Source: Leptolyngbya sp. PCC 6406
Lineage (GTDB): Bacteria > Cyanobacteriota > Cyanobacteriia > Phormidesmidales > Phormidesmidaceae
DNA length: 64,000 nucleotides
Reading direction: 5' to 3'
Assembly (NCBI RefSeq): GCF_000332095.2
Contig: NZ_KI913949.1
Location: forward strand, 4,363,048 to 4,427,047
Part shown: piece after piece, positions 18,372 to 27,028 of the stretch
Numbering within the stretch: the first letter of the stretch is position 1
How the letters are laid out: each line of letters opens with the position of its first letter
Notes under the pieces: model-generated
Seen by the model: only the letters and a program-made list of their open reading frames with translations
Told to the model about the DNA's origin: nothing
Databases searched by the model: none
Program-made: the position numbers and the translations under genes

Positions 18372-19469
18372 ATGTCCCTTTCCCGTACACCCCTCTTCGA
18401 TCTCTCCGCCGATCTCAAGGCCCGCTTTACCGAGTTTTCCGGCTGGGATATGCCGGTACAGTACGGCGGCATCAAACAAGAACACCAGGCCGTGCGGGAA
18501 AAAGCGGGGATGTTCGACATTTCCCACATGGGCAAGTTTTTTCTCCGGGGGCCGGGGGTACTGGCCCAGTTGCAGCGGCTGGTGCCCTCGGACCTGAGCC
18601 CTCTGAGGGCGGGGCAGGCGCAATATACGGTGCTGCTCAATCCCCAAGGGGGCATCATTGACGACTTGATCATCTATTGCCAGGGCCAAGAGACTGACGG
18701 GACGGAACGGGTGGCCATCATCGTCAATGCCGCCACGACGGAAAAGGATCGCGCTTGGATTGGGGATCATCTGGCGGCGACGGTGGACTTTCAGGATGTC
18801 TCCCGCGATCGCGTTCTCATCGCCGTCCAGGGACCGGAGGCGGTGGCCCAGTTGCAAGCCGTCACCGCAGAGAATCTGGATCACGTCTCCCGGTTTGGCC
18901 ACCTAGAGGGAACCGTCTTGGGGCAACCTGCCTTCCTAGCGCGCACCGGCTACACCGGGGAAGATGGCTTCGAGGTCATGATGCAGCCAGAGGCGGGACA
19001 GGCACTCTGGCAAACGCTGTACCAAAATGGCGTCACCCCCTGCGGCCTAGGGGCACGGGACACGCTGCGCCTAGAAGCGGCCATGGCCCTCTATGGCCAG
19101 GACATCACCGACGCTACCACCCCCCTGGAAGCGGGGCTACGGTGGCTGGTCCAGGTAGACCGCGTTCAAGACTGTATTGGACGGGAGGTGCTGGTGCAGC
19201 AGCAAACCCAGGGCGTGGAGCGGCGCTTGGTGGGGTTGCAAATGGCGGACCGCAACATCGCCCGCCACGACTATCCGGTGCTGCACCAGGGCAGCACCAT
19301 TGGCACCGTCACCAGTGGCACCCTTTCCCCCACCTTGGGTTACCCCATTGCCCTAGCCTATGTGCCCAGCGCCTTAGCCAAGGTGGGCCAAGGGCTACAG
19401 GTGGAAATTCGGGGCAAGCCTTACCCCGCCCAAGTCGTTAAAAGACCCTTTTACAAGCGGGAATGCTAA
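18372..19469 (+). CDS. gcvT: Glycine cleavage system T protein (aminomethyltransferase)
   Basis: GcvT transfers the aminomethyl carbon from H-protein lipoamide to tetrahydrofolate, part of photorespiratory glycine breakdown. The 365-aa product from ATG 18372 begins MSLSRTPLFDLSADLKARFT. It has AGMFDISHMGKFFLRGPG, the folate-binding Asp region QYTVLLNPQGGIIDDLIIY, ARTGYTGEDGFEV and CGLGARDTLRLEAAMALYGQ, all typical of GcvT. In-frame ATGs at 18342 and 18351 also exist. It stands alone, bracketed by dispersed repeats B and C. Confidence 0.95.
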   Translation: MSLSRTPLFDLSADLKARFTEFSGWDMPVQYGGIKQEHQAVREKAGMFDISHMGKFFLRGPGVLAQLQRLVPSDLSPLRAGQAQYTVLLNPQGGIIDDLIIYCQGQETDGTERVAIIVNAATTEKDRAWIGDHLAATVDFQDVSRDRVLIAVQGPEAVAQLQAVTAENLDHVSRFGHLEGTVLGQPAFLARTGYTGEDGFEVMMQPEAGQALWQTLYQNGVTPCGLGARDTLRLEAAMALYGQDITDATTPLEAGLRWLVQVDRVQDCIGREVLVQQQTQGVERRLVGLQMADRNIARHDYPVLHQGSTIGTVTSGTLSPTLGYPIALAYVPSALAKVGQGLQVEIRGKPYPAQVVKRPFYKREC

Positions 19470-19486
19470 GAAGTAGAAATCAAACT

Positions 19487-19566
19487 AACGTGGGATAGCC
19501 GTCCCGGCTGTCCACGTTCAGGCAAGATGCCTGAACCACAAGAATTGCACACGATAAGGATCCGGA
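19487..19566 (-). repeat. Dispersed repeat C, copy 1
   Basis: On the minus strand it runs TCCGGATCC through GTGCAATTCTTGTGG, CAGGCATCTTGCCTGA and ACAGCCGGGACGGCTATCCC. It matches 42749-42828 on the plus strand. Weaker similarity continues toward the gcvT stop. Two internal hairpins are visible. Confidence 0.8.
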
Positions 19567-19594
19567 ATGCTAAGCAAGCAGGAGCAGATCTGGC

Positions 19595-20242
19595 ATGGCT
19601 GAGATCACGAGGTCAAGATCCGGTTTTGACGGCCTATCTCAACAAAATCGAAGTACGACTCCAAAAATTCAGCTTTTGCAGACCGCCACCTCCGAGGCGT
19701 GGCTGACCCAGGCATTGGCAAACCTGGATCTGATTCTGCTGGACCATTCCCACTGTGAACGGAAGGCGGCGGGGGTGGCTCTGAACCTAATGTTTCGCTA
19801 TCCCTCCAGTGAGAAACTGGTGCGGACCCTAACCGCGATCGCGCAAGAAGAACTCAGCCACTTTGAGCTGGTTAACCAATGGCTAGAGCGACGGCAGATC
19901 CCCCTGCGATCGCTGCCTGCGCCCCCCTATGGAGCGGCCCTCAGCCGCCACATCCGTCGGGAAGAGCCAGAGCGAATGCTGGACTCGCTGCTGGTGGCAG
20001 CCTTGATCGAAGCCCGCAGCCATGAACGTTTGGGCCTCCTGGCGGACCATTGCCCCGAACCGGAATTAGCCCAGTTCTACCGCAGCTTGATGGCCTCCGA
20101 AGCCCGCCATTACGGCATCTATTGGGTACTGGCCACCACCTATTTTGAGCGCGAGATTGTAGACATCCGTCTGGCAACCCTGGCCACTCTTGAAGGGGAA
20201 CTCTTGGCCACGGTATACCCCCAACCTCGAATTCATAGTTAG
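19595..20242 (+). CDS. miaE: tRNA-(ms2io6A)-hydroxylase MiaE
   Basis: MiaE is a non-haem di-iron monooxygenase that hydroxylates the isopentenyl side chain of ms2i6A-37 in tRNA. The 215-aa four-helix-bundle product carries the iron ligands in LLDHSHCERKAAG, AIAQEELSHFELVNQ, IEARSHERLGLL and SEARHYGIYWVLAT. The first 30 residues are poorly conserved, so the start is uncertain. It is monocistronic. Confidence 0.9.
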   Translation: MAEITRSRSGFDGLSQQNRSTTPKIQLLQTATSEAWLTQALANLDLILLDHSHCERKAAGVALNLMFRYPSSEKLVRTLTAIAQEELSHFELVNQWLERRQIPLRSLPAPPYGAALSRHIRREEPERMLDSLLVAALIEARSHERLGLLADHCPEPELAQFYRSLMASEARHYGIYWVLATTYFEREIVDIRLATLATLEGELLATVYPQPRIHS

Positions 20243-20415
20243 GGGAGGGGTGATGGGGTTATTCCCGTAGGGGCAATCCCTTGCCTGTCCTGATCGGGTC
20301 GTATAGCCCTTCGGGCATGGCTAACGCTAGGGCGGAGCCTGCCCAGAGGGCATAGGATGGTTGCCTTGTTGCCGGGTGACCCGGTGTTGGCGAAGCCTGC
20401 CCGAAGGGCTTAGGG

Positions 20416-20481
20416 GTAGGGGCGCGGTTTCCGCGCCCAATGCAGAGTGTCGCGGTAGGGGCGCGGTTTCCGCGCCCAATG
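20416..20481. repeat. GGGCGCGG hairpin repeat, two copies
   Basis: Two copies of GTAGGGGCGCGGTTTCCGCG followed by CCCAATG lie at 20416-20442 and 20455-20481, just upstream of coaD. Each can fold as GGGCGCGG/CCGCGCCC. The same family recurs at 37772-37921 and 50285-50388. Confidence 0.85.
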
Positions 20482-20542
20482 AATGTTAGGTGAGATTCTG
20501 GGGCTCCGGTATAATCGCTGCATTCTTTCCAGTCCACCCCCT

Positions 20543-21022
20543 GTGATTGCGATTTACCCTGGCAGCTTCGATCCCATTACCTGTGGACACTTGGATATTA
20601 TTCAGCGGGCCAGTCGGCTGTTTGACACCATCATCGTCGTGGTGTCCCTCAACCCCAACAAGCAGCCCCTCTTCAATGCTGAGAAACGGATGGCCCAAAT
20701 TCGGGAATCGGTGCAGGATCTGCCTAATGTAGAAGTAGATTGTTTTAACGGCCTGACGGTAACCTATGCCAGAATGCGTAAGGCTAAGGTACTGCTGCGG
20801 GGCCTGCGGGTGCTATCGGATTTTGAAAAAGAACTCCAGATGGCCCACACTAATAAGACCCTCGCTGAGGACTTGGAAACCGTATTTCTAGCCACCTCCA
20901 CGGAGTATGGCTTTTTAAGCAGTAGCCTTGTGAAGGAAATTGCCCAGTTTGAGGGCGCGGTGGATCACTTGGTTCCCCCCCATGTTGCGCGGGATATTTA
21001 CCAATGCTACGTCCAGACTTAA
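20543..21022 (+). CDS. coaD: Phosphopantetheine adenylyltransferase
   Basis: CoaD makes dephospho-CoA from 4'-phosphopantetheine and ATP. The 159-aa product has the nucleotidyltransferase motif [19 protein letters not shown] at the N-terminus, [20 protein letters not shown] mid-protein, and [20 protein letters not shown], typical of the family. The start is GTG 20543, giving VIAIYPG; the longer frame to 20483 runs into repeat DNA. It overlaps the next gene by 19 bases. Confidence 0.95.
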   Translation: MIAIYPGSFDPITCGHLDIIQRASRLFDTIIVVVSLNPNKQPLFNAEKRMAQIRESVQDLPNVEVDCFNGLTVTYARMRKAKVLLRGLRVLSDFEKELQMAHTNKTLAEDLETVFLATSTEYGFLSSSLVKEIAQFEGAVDHLVPPHVARDIYQCYVQT

Positions 21023-21816
21023 CCCCCCCTGACGCCCCTGAATCTTCTCGGGAGAGCAGTGCTAATTGGCAGCCACCGACGGATGAGGCGGTGCGGCGAC
21101 TTGATATTCAGCAGTCTCTAAACGTGCTGGAAGAGTTGATCCTAGGTAGCCCCCGAGTTCCTTTCTCTCGCCGGACCCTGGTAGATGAGGATCAATTGCT
21201 GGAGCAGCTCGATCGCATTCGCCTGAATCTGCCCAGCGTCTTTCAAGAGGCGGTACAGATCGTGCAGCAGCGCCACACGATTCTCAGCGAGGCCGATCTC
21301 TATGCCCGAGAGTTGCGGGCAGCAGCGGACCAGCAAGCGGCCCAGCGACTGGATGATCTAGGCATCATTCGCCAAGCTGAGGCTGAAGCTCAACTCCTGC
21401 GGCAACAGGCTCAACAGGATTGCGACGCGGCGCGATCGCAGGTTATGGCAGAAATTGAACAATGGCAAGAGGCTGCCCGTCAAAACTGGGAACAGATGCG
21501 GCAGCAGGCAGAAGCCAACTGCGCCACCCTTCAGGAGGAGGCGGATATCTACGCAGCTCAGGTTTTGCATAACATCGAGCACCAGTTAACCGACATGCTG
21601 CGGGTGGTCCACAACGGACGACAGGCACTTCAGACGGAGTCACCTGGGGATAAGCAGACTTCAGGGACTCCCCCAAAGGGGCTGCAAAACGGCCCTGCCA
21701 CTAGTGGCCAGAATGGGAAAGATACTCCCCGCCGCCGCGAGGAAGGGAGCAAGGTGTTGCCTCAAGCTCGCCCGCGTCCCCGACCTGAATCCCGCCCCCG
21801 TCGCATCACTGGATAG
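21004..21816 (+). CDS. DivIVA-like coiled-coil protein (Cdv3-type candidate)
   Basis: The 270-aa product has an N-terminal ordered region ([20 protein letters not shown]), a long Glu/Gln/Ala coiled coil at about 90-195 ([20 protein letters not shown], then [20 protein letters not shown]), and a disordered Pro/Arg-rich tail. This layout matches cyanobacterial DivIVA/Cdv3-type proteins linked to cell division, often found near coaD. The match is by architecture, not a diagnostic motif. The 19-base overlap with coaD implies coupled translation. Confidence 0.65.
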   Translation: MLRPDLTPPDAPESSRESSANWQPPTDEAVRRLDIQQSLNVLEELILGSPRVPFSRRTLVDEDQLLEQLDRIRLNLPSVFQEAVQIVQQRHTILSEADLYARELRAAADQQAAQRLDDLGIIRQAEAEAQLLRQQAQQDCDAARSQVMAEIEQWQEAARQNWEQMRQQAEANCATLQEEADIYAAQVLHNIEHQLTDMLRVVHNGRQALQTESPGDKQTSGTPPKGLQNGPATSGQNGKDTPRRREEGSKVLPQARPRPRPESRPRRITG

Positions 21817-21828
21817 GGCTCCCCTTCT

Positions 21829-22455
21829 ATGCTGAGCTATCTCAAGGGCACCCTGGCGGATATCCAAAAACCGGGGGGCAATCGGGTCTGGGTCACTCTA
21901 GAGGTGAATCAGATGGGTTATGACCTCCAGGTTACGCCTCGGGTCTTGGCGACATTGCCCCCGCTGGGGGAGTCGCTGCAACTGTTCTGTCATCTTCAGG
22001 TCAAGGATGACCAGCCCGTTCTGTTTGGCTTTAGCAGTCGCCCTGAGCGCGACCTGTTTCGCCAGTTGGTCACCGTCAGCGGCATTGGTCCCCAGGTGGC
22101 CATGGCGCTCCTGGATACCCTCGGGCTCCAGGATTTGGTGCAGGCGGTGGTGGCAGCGAATATTCGGCTCCTCTCCCGCACGCCGGGGGTGGGCAGCAAG
22201 ACGGCGGAGCGTCTGGTGCTGGAACTCAAGGGTAAGCTGGCGGAGTGGCGGCAGCAGTCGGGCCTGACGACGGCTCCCATGGGTGGTCCCATCGCGGCGG
22301 TGCAGGAGGAGGTGGAAATGACTCTCTTGGCTCTGGGCTATACCAGTAACGAAATTATGACGGCCCTAGAGGCGGTAGGGCGCAATAGCGCGATCGCAAA
22401 AACGGGCGATACGGAAGCCTGGATTCGAGATGCGATCGCATGGCTAAGTCAGTAG
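21829..22455 (+). CDS. ruvA: Holliday junction branch migration protein RuvA
   Basis: RuvA tetramers bind Holliday junctions and load the RuvB motor. The 208-aa product has the N-terminal OB domain (MLSYLKGTLADIQKPGGNRV), two helix-hairpin-helix motifs (VSGIGPQVAMALLDTLG and TPGVGSKTAERLVLELKGKL), and the RuvB-binding C-terminal domain (EMTLLALGYTSNEIMTALEA). It follows the DivIVA-like gene by 12 bases. Confidence 0.95.
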   Translation: MLSYLKGTLADIQKPGGNRVWVTLEVNQMGYDLQVTPRVLATLPPLGESLQLFCHLQVKDDQPVLFGFSSRPERDLFRQLVTVSGIGPQVAMALLDTLGLQDLVQAVVAANIRLLSRTPGVGSKTAERLVLELKGKLAEWRQQSGLTTAPMGGPIAAVQEEVEMTLLALGYTSNEIMTALEAVGRNSAIAKTGDTEAWIRDAIAWLSQ

Positions 22456-22729
22456 ACTGTGACGGATCACCCAAAGCTGGATCTGGGGTGGGATGGGGCG
22501 GGAGTGGGTGGGATGAGCTGGGATGCCCTGGGGCTGGGGGTTTGGGGCGGCGGCTCGGGGTGGATTGCGGTGGGGGGACTGATCGGGCAAAACTGGATCT
22601 TGCCGATCAGCTTTGAAAAGTTGTGGGGCCGGGGGCGGGGTGCTCTCGACCTTTGTTGTGGGGTGGGAATCGTGGGGGATTGCGGGGACTTTGGGGCAGT
22701 TTAGGGGAAGCTGCTTTGGAGGGGCTTTG

Positions 22730-23437
22730 ATGTCTAAGAACCGATGGATGATCGCGGCTATTGTGGCTGCTGGGGTTGTGTTTTGGGGCGGGGTATTTGG
22801 CTGGAGATATATAGAAGAGCGCCAGGACGCGCATCAGGCGGAGGTGAAGCGCCAAGAAGAGATTGCGGCGGCGTGGGATGATGCGCTGGAGCTGGGAATG
22901 GAGGCGGCTGTGGCGGCTCAGTCTGCTACCACCGAGCGCCAGTGGGTGATGGTGAGTGACAAGTGGCTGGCGGCGATCGCGACGCTGGAGCTGGTCGCGG
23001 CGGATGACCCAAACTACCCGGCAGCACAGGCGAAGATTGCTGAGTATGAGGCGAATCAGGCGGCGGCGATCGCGCGACTGGAGGCGCGGCAGGCTGAGAT
23101 GGCGGAGCGGGATGCGGCGGTGGCGGGCAATGCCTCCAGTGACGTTGAGGCCTCCGTAGCCGCGATAGACGCCTACCTGGCAGCCCAGGATCCCAACAAG
23201 GAGCTATTTCTGGGGGCAGATACTTTGCCCGATAGCGACTACGAGCTAGGGATAGTGGTTGGCCCTGCATGGGCGTTGCTAGAGGACAGCAACAAAGAAT
23301 TTTTCATCGGGGAGTTTGGCCGGATTTGGCAGGAACAGCGCAGCCCCGGAGATCCTGGCAAGGCCATTCTTTGGGTGATTCAAGGCGAGGACATTGTTGG
23401 TATCTATGACAGTCGAGGGGTGACACTGCGCGACTAA
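22730..23437 (+). CDS. Membrane-anchored protein of unknown function
   Basis: The 235-aa product starts MSKNRWMIAAIVAAGVVFWG, with one N-terminal transmembrane helix, then a basic and Ala/Glu-rich coiled-coil stretch. It contains the repeat-like segment KWLAAIATLELVAADDPNYP followed by AAQAKIAEYEANQAA. This motif recalls repeats in the caspase-like protein at 53157-55154 and in other cyanobacterial anchored proteins. ATG 22730 has GGAGGGG upstream. The preceding 275 bases are G-rich and gene-free. Confidence 0.65.
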   Translation: MSKNRWMIAAIVAAGVVFWGGVFGWRYIEERQDAHQAEVKRQEEIAAAWDDALELGMEAAVAAQSATTERQWVMVSDKWLAAIATLELVAADDPNYPAAQAKIAEYEANQAAAIARLEARQAEMAERDAAVAGNASSDVEASVAAIDAYLAAQDPNKELFLGADTLPDSDYELGIVVGPAWALLEDSNKEFFIGEFGRIWQEQRSPGDPGKAILWVIQGEDIVGIYDSRGVTLRD

Positions 23438-23463
23438 CCTTGCAATGCGGGGGTAGGACGTGA

Positions 23464-23498
23464 AAAGGCCGGGGGCTGTGGGCTCCCGGCCTTTTTTG
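23464..23498 (+). terminator. Rho-independent terminator
   Basis: AAAAGGCCGGG pairs with CCCGGCCTTTT across a short loop and ends in TTTTTTG, about 27 bases after the preceding stop codon. It serves the membrane-anchored unknown gene. Confidence 0.9.
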
Positions 23499-23573
23499 TT
23501 GGGGGATTTTGGGGGTTAGTTGGCGGGGGGGGTGAGGGCGAGTTTCTGGATGATCTCGGAGATAGACACAAAA

Positions 23574-23603
23574 CAACTGAGCGCCAGACCTGGCGCTCAG
23601 TTG
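23574..23603 (-). terminator. Terminator of the RhlE-type helicase gene
   Basis: A near-perfect palindrome (CAACTGAGCGCCA/TGGCGCTCAGTTG) is followed on the minus strand by TTTTGTGT. It lies 27 bases beyond the helicase stop. Confidence 0.8.
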
Positions 23604-23630
23604 TAATCTCATTTCAATCCCCAGACTTTC

Positions 23631-24947
23631 CTAGCTAGACTTGCGCTGGGAATAGCTGCTACTGGGGGCAGCCCGCCGGGATCTCGTCCCCGTAGGAGCC
23701 GCAGGACCGCGATCGCCGATGGCCCGTCGCCGAGAAGGCGGTGCACTGCTGGAAGCCGTGCGGCGCTGGGGAGGCTGACGCCGACCGACCTTCACCTCGT
23801 GGGGCAGCGGCCCTGCGGGCTCATAACCGGGGATCACATCCTTAGGCAGATCCTGCTTTAGCAACCGCTCAATGCTGCGGAGCAGGGGATATTCCTCAGA
23901 AGACACCAGGGACACCGCCTGTCCCGTATTCCCCGCCCGTCCGGTGCGACCAATGCGGTGAACATAGTCCTCAGAGACATTGGGGAGTTCAAAGTTGACC
24001 ACATGGGGCAGATGGTCAATGTCCAGACCCCGAGCGGCAATATCCGTAGCTACCAGCACACGCACCGCCCCTTTTTTGAAATCCTGGAGGGCGCGGGTCC
24101 GGGCTCCCTGGCTCTTGTTGCCGTGGATGGCGGCGGTCTTGAGGCCGTCCCGTTCTAGCTGTTCCGCCAGACGGTTGGCCCCATGCTTGGTGCGGGTAAA
24201 CACCAGCACCTGCTGCCAGTTGTGCTGGCCAATCATGTAGGACAGGAGTTCCCGCTTGCGTTGGCGATCCACAGGATGCACCACCTGGCTGATTTTATCG
24301 GCGGTGCTGTTGCGGGCGGCAACCTCCACCAACACGGGGTCGCGAAGAATATCGTCCGCTAGTTTCTTGATCTCATTAGAGAAAGTCGCGGAGAACATCA
24401 GGGTTTGGCGCTCTGCCGGTAGCTCATTCAGCAAACGTCGAATGTCGTGGATAAAGCCCATATCCAACATGCGATCGGCTTCGTCCAAGACCAACACTTC
24501 TACTTGGCTCAGATCCACGGTGCGTTGACCCACGTGGTCCAACAGTCGCCCTGGGGTAGCTACGAGGACATCCACGCCGCGCTGAAGTTTATGGATTTGG
24601 GGCTGAATTTTGACCCCGCCAAAGACCACCGCTGTACGCAGCGGCACGTACTTGCCATAGGTGGCGATGCTTTCAGCAACTTGGGCTGCAAGTTCACGGG
24701 TGGGGGTCAGCACGAGGGCACGGGGGGGACGGCGTCCCTGCCCCCGGCCAGCACTGGCCAGTTTGTGCAAAATGGGTAGGGTAAAGCCTGCGGTTTTACC
24801 AGTCCCAGTTTGGGCACTGGCCATTAAATCCTTTCCTTCTAGTACCAAGGGAATGGCCTTGGCTTGAATTGGGGTAGGGGTGCTGTACCCTTGATCTTCA
24901 ACAGCACGAAGAATACCGGCAGCAAGGCCGAGAGTTTCAAAAGACAT
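23631..24947 (-). CDS. DEAD-box RNA helicase, RhlE-like
   Basis: An ATP-dependent RNA unwinding enzyme. The 438-aa product has the Q motif ([11 protein letters not shown]), [13 protein letters not shown] (motif I), [11 protein letters not shown] (Ia), [11 protein letters not shown] (Ib), [13 protein letters not shown] (II), MFSATFS (III), and the C-terminal motifs [17 protein letters not shown] (V) and [13 protein letters not shown] (VI). A basic Arg/Ser/Pro tail from about 385 probably binds RNA. Cyanobacterial DEAD-box helicases are often cold-induced; no regulatory element is visible here. Confidence 0.93.
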   Translation of the reverse strand: MSFETLGLAAGILRAVEDQGYSTPTPIQAKAIPLVLEGKDLMASAQTGTGKTAGFTLPILHKLASAGRGQGRRPPRALVLTPTRELAAQVAESIATYGKYVPLRTAVVFGGVKIQPQIHKLQRGVDVLVATPGRLLDHVGQRTVDLSQVEVLVLDEADRMLDMGFIHDIRRLLNELPAERQTLMFSATFSNEIKKLADDILRDPVLVEVAARNSTADKISQVVHPVDRQRKRELLSYMIGQHNWQQVLVFTRTKHGANRLAEQLERDGLKTAAIHGNKSQGARTRALQDFKKGAVRVLVATDIAARGLDIDHLPHVVNFELPNVSEDYVHRIGRTGRAGNTGQAVSLVSSEEYPLLRSIERLLKQDLPKDVIPGYEPAGPLPHEVKVGRRQPPQRRTASSSAPPSRRRAIGDRGPAAPTGTRSRRAAPSSSYSQRKSS

Positions 24948-25366
24948 TGAGTTGATGTTGCTCCTACTGTGCTCCTAACCCCAATCCAATGGCTGGGCCC
25001 AGTCTAAGAGCAAAAAGTTATTGTGTTCAGAAGGGTGGCCGAGTGGCGTTATCCCGTCAGCGTCACCCACAGACCGGAATGCAGTGACCACTTTATATCC
25101 TATCAAAGTTTGTTGCAAAGTGTTGCAACTTTAGCTTTTACTTCAATTTGAAAATCTCTCTGAAAAGTTCTCTGGGATACCCGATGCCATCGGCAGCGAG
25201 GGCTACAATCCTGTGTCTCTCTCCCCTAGGATGGGAATCATTCCTGCCCTCAGCAATGCCTGCTTAAAGCTGAACTGCCCGTCATGTTGAATCTGTTGTG
25301 CTGAAACCGTTGTGTTGAAGGTCAGCAGTTCTGTTCATTTGTCCTCACCCCACCTATTTCCCCACC
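24948..25366. other. Intergenic region between divergent rhlE-like and FAD-oxidase genes
   Basis: No gene or clear RNA is seen. A tRNA-like start, GGTGGCCGAGTGGC, occurs near 25034 but no tRNA folds from it. The region is probably the two promoters plus a long 5' leader, given the A+T-richer centre at 25080-25160. Confidence 0.5.
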
Positions 25367-26728
25367 ATGCCTGCCTCTGCTACCGCGATTAACTGGGATG
25401 CTTTTATCGCTGACCTGGGAGAGATGGAGGTCATCCGCGATCGCACCCAGCTTGAGAAGCTTTCCAAGGACTACTACTACTTCAGTCCCATTTTGCAGCC
25501 CCAACTGGTGGACAAGGTGGCGGATCTGGTGGTGCGGCCCCGATCAGAAGCGGCGGTCCTCCGGGTGGCCCGTATTTGTGCGGCGGCGAAGGTACCCCTC
25601 ACAGTGCGGGGGGCAGGCACGGGCAACTATGGTCAGTGCATTCCCCTGGCGGGGGGGGTGATCCTTGACCTCAGCGGCATGAACGAAGTGAAGTGGGTAA
25701 AGCCGGGAATCGCCTGTGTGGAGCCGGGAGTCAAGCTGGCGGCCATCGACAAGGTGACTCGACCCCAGGGCTGGGAAATTCGTATGTACCCCTCCACCTA
25801 CCGCACCGCCACCATCGGCGGCTTCATTGGCGGTGGTAGCGGCGGCATTGGCTCCATTACCTATGGGCAATTGCGCGATCGCGGCAACCTGAACGCGGTA
25901 CGGGTAGTCACCCTAGAGGACGAGCCCCGTGTGATTGAACTGCGAGGAGACGCGGTGCAACAGGTCAACCACGCCTACGGCACCAACGGCATCATCACCG
26001 AACTGGAAATTCCCCTCGGCCCCGCCTATCCCTGGACCGAAGTCATCGTCACCTTTGGGGACTTCATGACAGCGGCCCGCTTTGGCCAAGCCCTCGGGGA
26101 TGCCGATGGCCTGATCAAAAAGCTGATCAGTATCCATGCATGGCCCATCCCCAGCTACTTTGCCGCCCTGAAGCCCTACCTGCCAGAGGGGCAGGCCGCT
26201 GCCTTGGTCATGGTGGCGGAACCCTCCATGGAGTCCTTTGCCGAACTGGTGGCGGACTGGGGCGGCACCATCACCTATCGCAAGGAAGCTCAGGATGCCA
26301 ACAAGGGCGTGGCCCTAGCGGAATTTACTTGGAACCACACCACCCTCCACGCCCGCAGCGTAGACACCCGCTTCACCTATCTGCAAACCCTCTTTCCCTA
26401 CGATCCCGACTTAAAGCTAGTGCAGCACATGGTTGAGCACTTCGGCGACGAGGTGCTGATGCACTTGGAATACCTGCGGATGAATAGCACCGTTGTCCCC
26501 GCCGCGTTGCAACTGGTGCGCTACACCACCCCAGAACGACTCCAGGAAATCATCCGCTATCACGAAGCCCAAGGAGCCTTCATTGCCAACCCCCACACCT
26601 ACATCCTGGAGGACGGAGGCCGCAAGACCATTGACACCGCCCAGGTCAATTTCAAGGCCCAGGTAGACCCCCACGGGTTGCTCAATCCCGGCAAGATGCG
26701 GGGCTGGCTAGAGCGTAGGGCATCGTGA
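25367..26728 (+). CDS. FAD-binding oxidoreductase (GlcD/FAD_binding_4 type)
   Basis: The 453-aa product has the FAD-binding PCMH fold: LVVRPRSEAAVLRVARICAA, VPLTVRGAGTGNYGQ and GGVILDLSGMNEVKW. YPSTYRTATIGGFIGGGSGG contacts the FAD pyrophosphate. The C-terminus (KAQVDPHGLLNPGKMRGWL) matches the FAD-linked oxidase family. The substrate, probably a 2-hydroxy acid, is unknown. It stands alone. Confidence 0.85.
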   Translation: MPASATAINWDAFIADLGEMEVIRDRTQLEKLSKDYYYFSPILQPQLVDKVADLVVRPRSEAAVLRVARICAAAKVPLTVRGAGTGNYGQCIPLAGGVILDLSGMNEVKWVKPGIACVEPGVKLAAIDKVTRPQGWEIRMYPSTYRTATIGGFIGGGSGGIGSITYGQLRDRGNLNAVRVVTLEDEPRVIELRGDAVQQVNHAYGTNGIITELEIPLGPAYPWTEVIVTFGDFMTAARFGQALGDADGLIKKLISIHAWPIPSYFAALKPYLPEGQAAALVMVAEPSMESFAELVADWGGTITYRKEAQDANKGVALAEFTWNHTTLHARSVDTRFTYLQTLFPYDPDLKLVQHMVEHFGDEVLMHLEYLRMNSTVVPAALQLVRYTTPERLQEIIRYHEAQGAFIANPHTYILEDGGRKTIDTAQVNFKAQVDPHGLLNPGKMRGWLERRAS

Positions 26729-26842
26729 TTTGGGGTCGGACTAGGCTAATGCTTCGGGATTCATAATTAATGACCACACAATGACCACACAAATCTATGT
26801 CCTGGGTAGGGGCGTTAGCGTAGCCATGCCGAAGGCTTTAAG

Positions 26843-26939
26843 GCTTTTCGCCCTTTGCAGCATTGTGCGATCGTTCCCTTGAAGCCGTAGGACGACGATC
26901 CTTCGGTGAAAAGCTTTTCGCCCTTTGCAGCATTGTGCG
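26843..26939 (+). repeat. 27-bp direct repeat pair
   Basis: GCTTTTCGCCCTTTGCAGCA followed by TTGTGCG occurs exactly at 26843-26869 and again at 26913-26939. The gap 26729-27015 also holds a GTAGGGGCGTTAGCGTAGCC stretch and a REP-like palindrome at 26991-27028, and no gene. Confidence 0.8.
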
Positions 26940-26990
26940 CAATTAGCCGGACATCATATCAATCCTGGAGGTGCCAAATTCGCAAGCAAG

Positions 26991-27028
26991 CGCGATGGCC
27001 CCTTGGGGTTGGCCCTTAACCATCGCGG
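26991..27028. repeat. REP-like palindrome F, copy 1
   Basis: CGCGATGGCCCCTTGGGGTT followed by GGCCCTTAACCATCGCGG. It forms a stem through GCGATGG/CCATCGC and overlaps the stop of the PG-binding/HEAT protein gene. Confidence 0.7.

Noticed and set aside
22459-22704. 81-codon ORF right after ruvA
   Set aside because: Gly/Trp-rich translation of a G-rich tract; no ribosome-binding site and no domain-like pattern.
25027-25100. tRNA-like start GGTGGCCGAGTGGC resembling tRNA-Ser/Leu
   Set aside because: No anticodon arm, T arm or matching acceptor strand follows.
26140-26436. ORF within the FAD oxidase gene
   Set aside because: Alternate frame of a clearly coding sequence.
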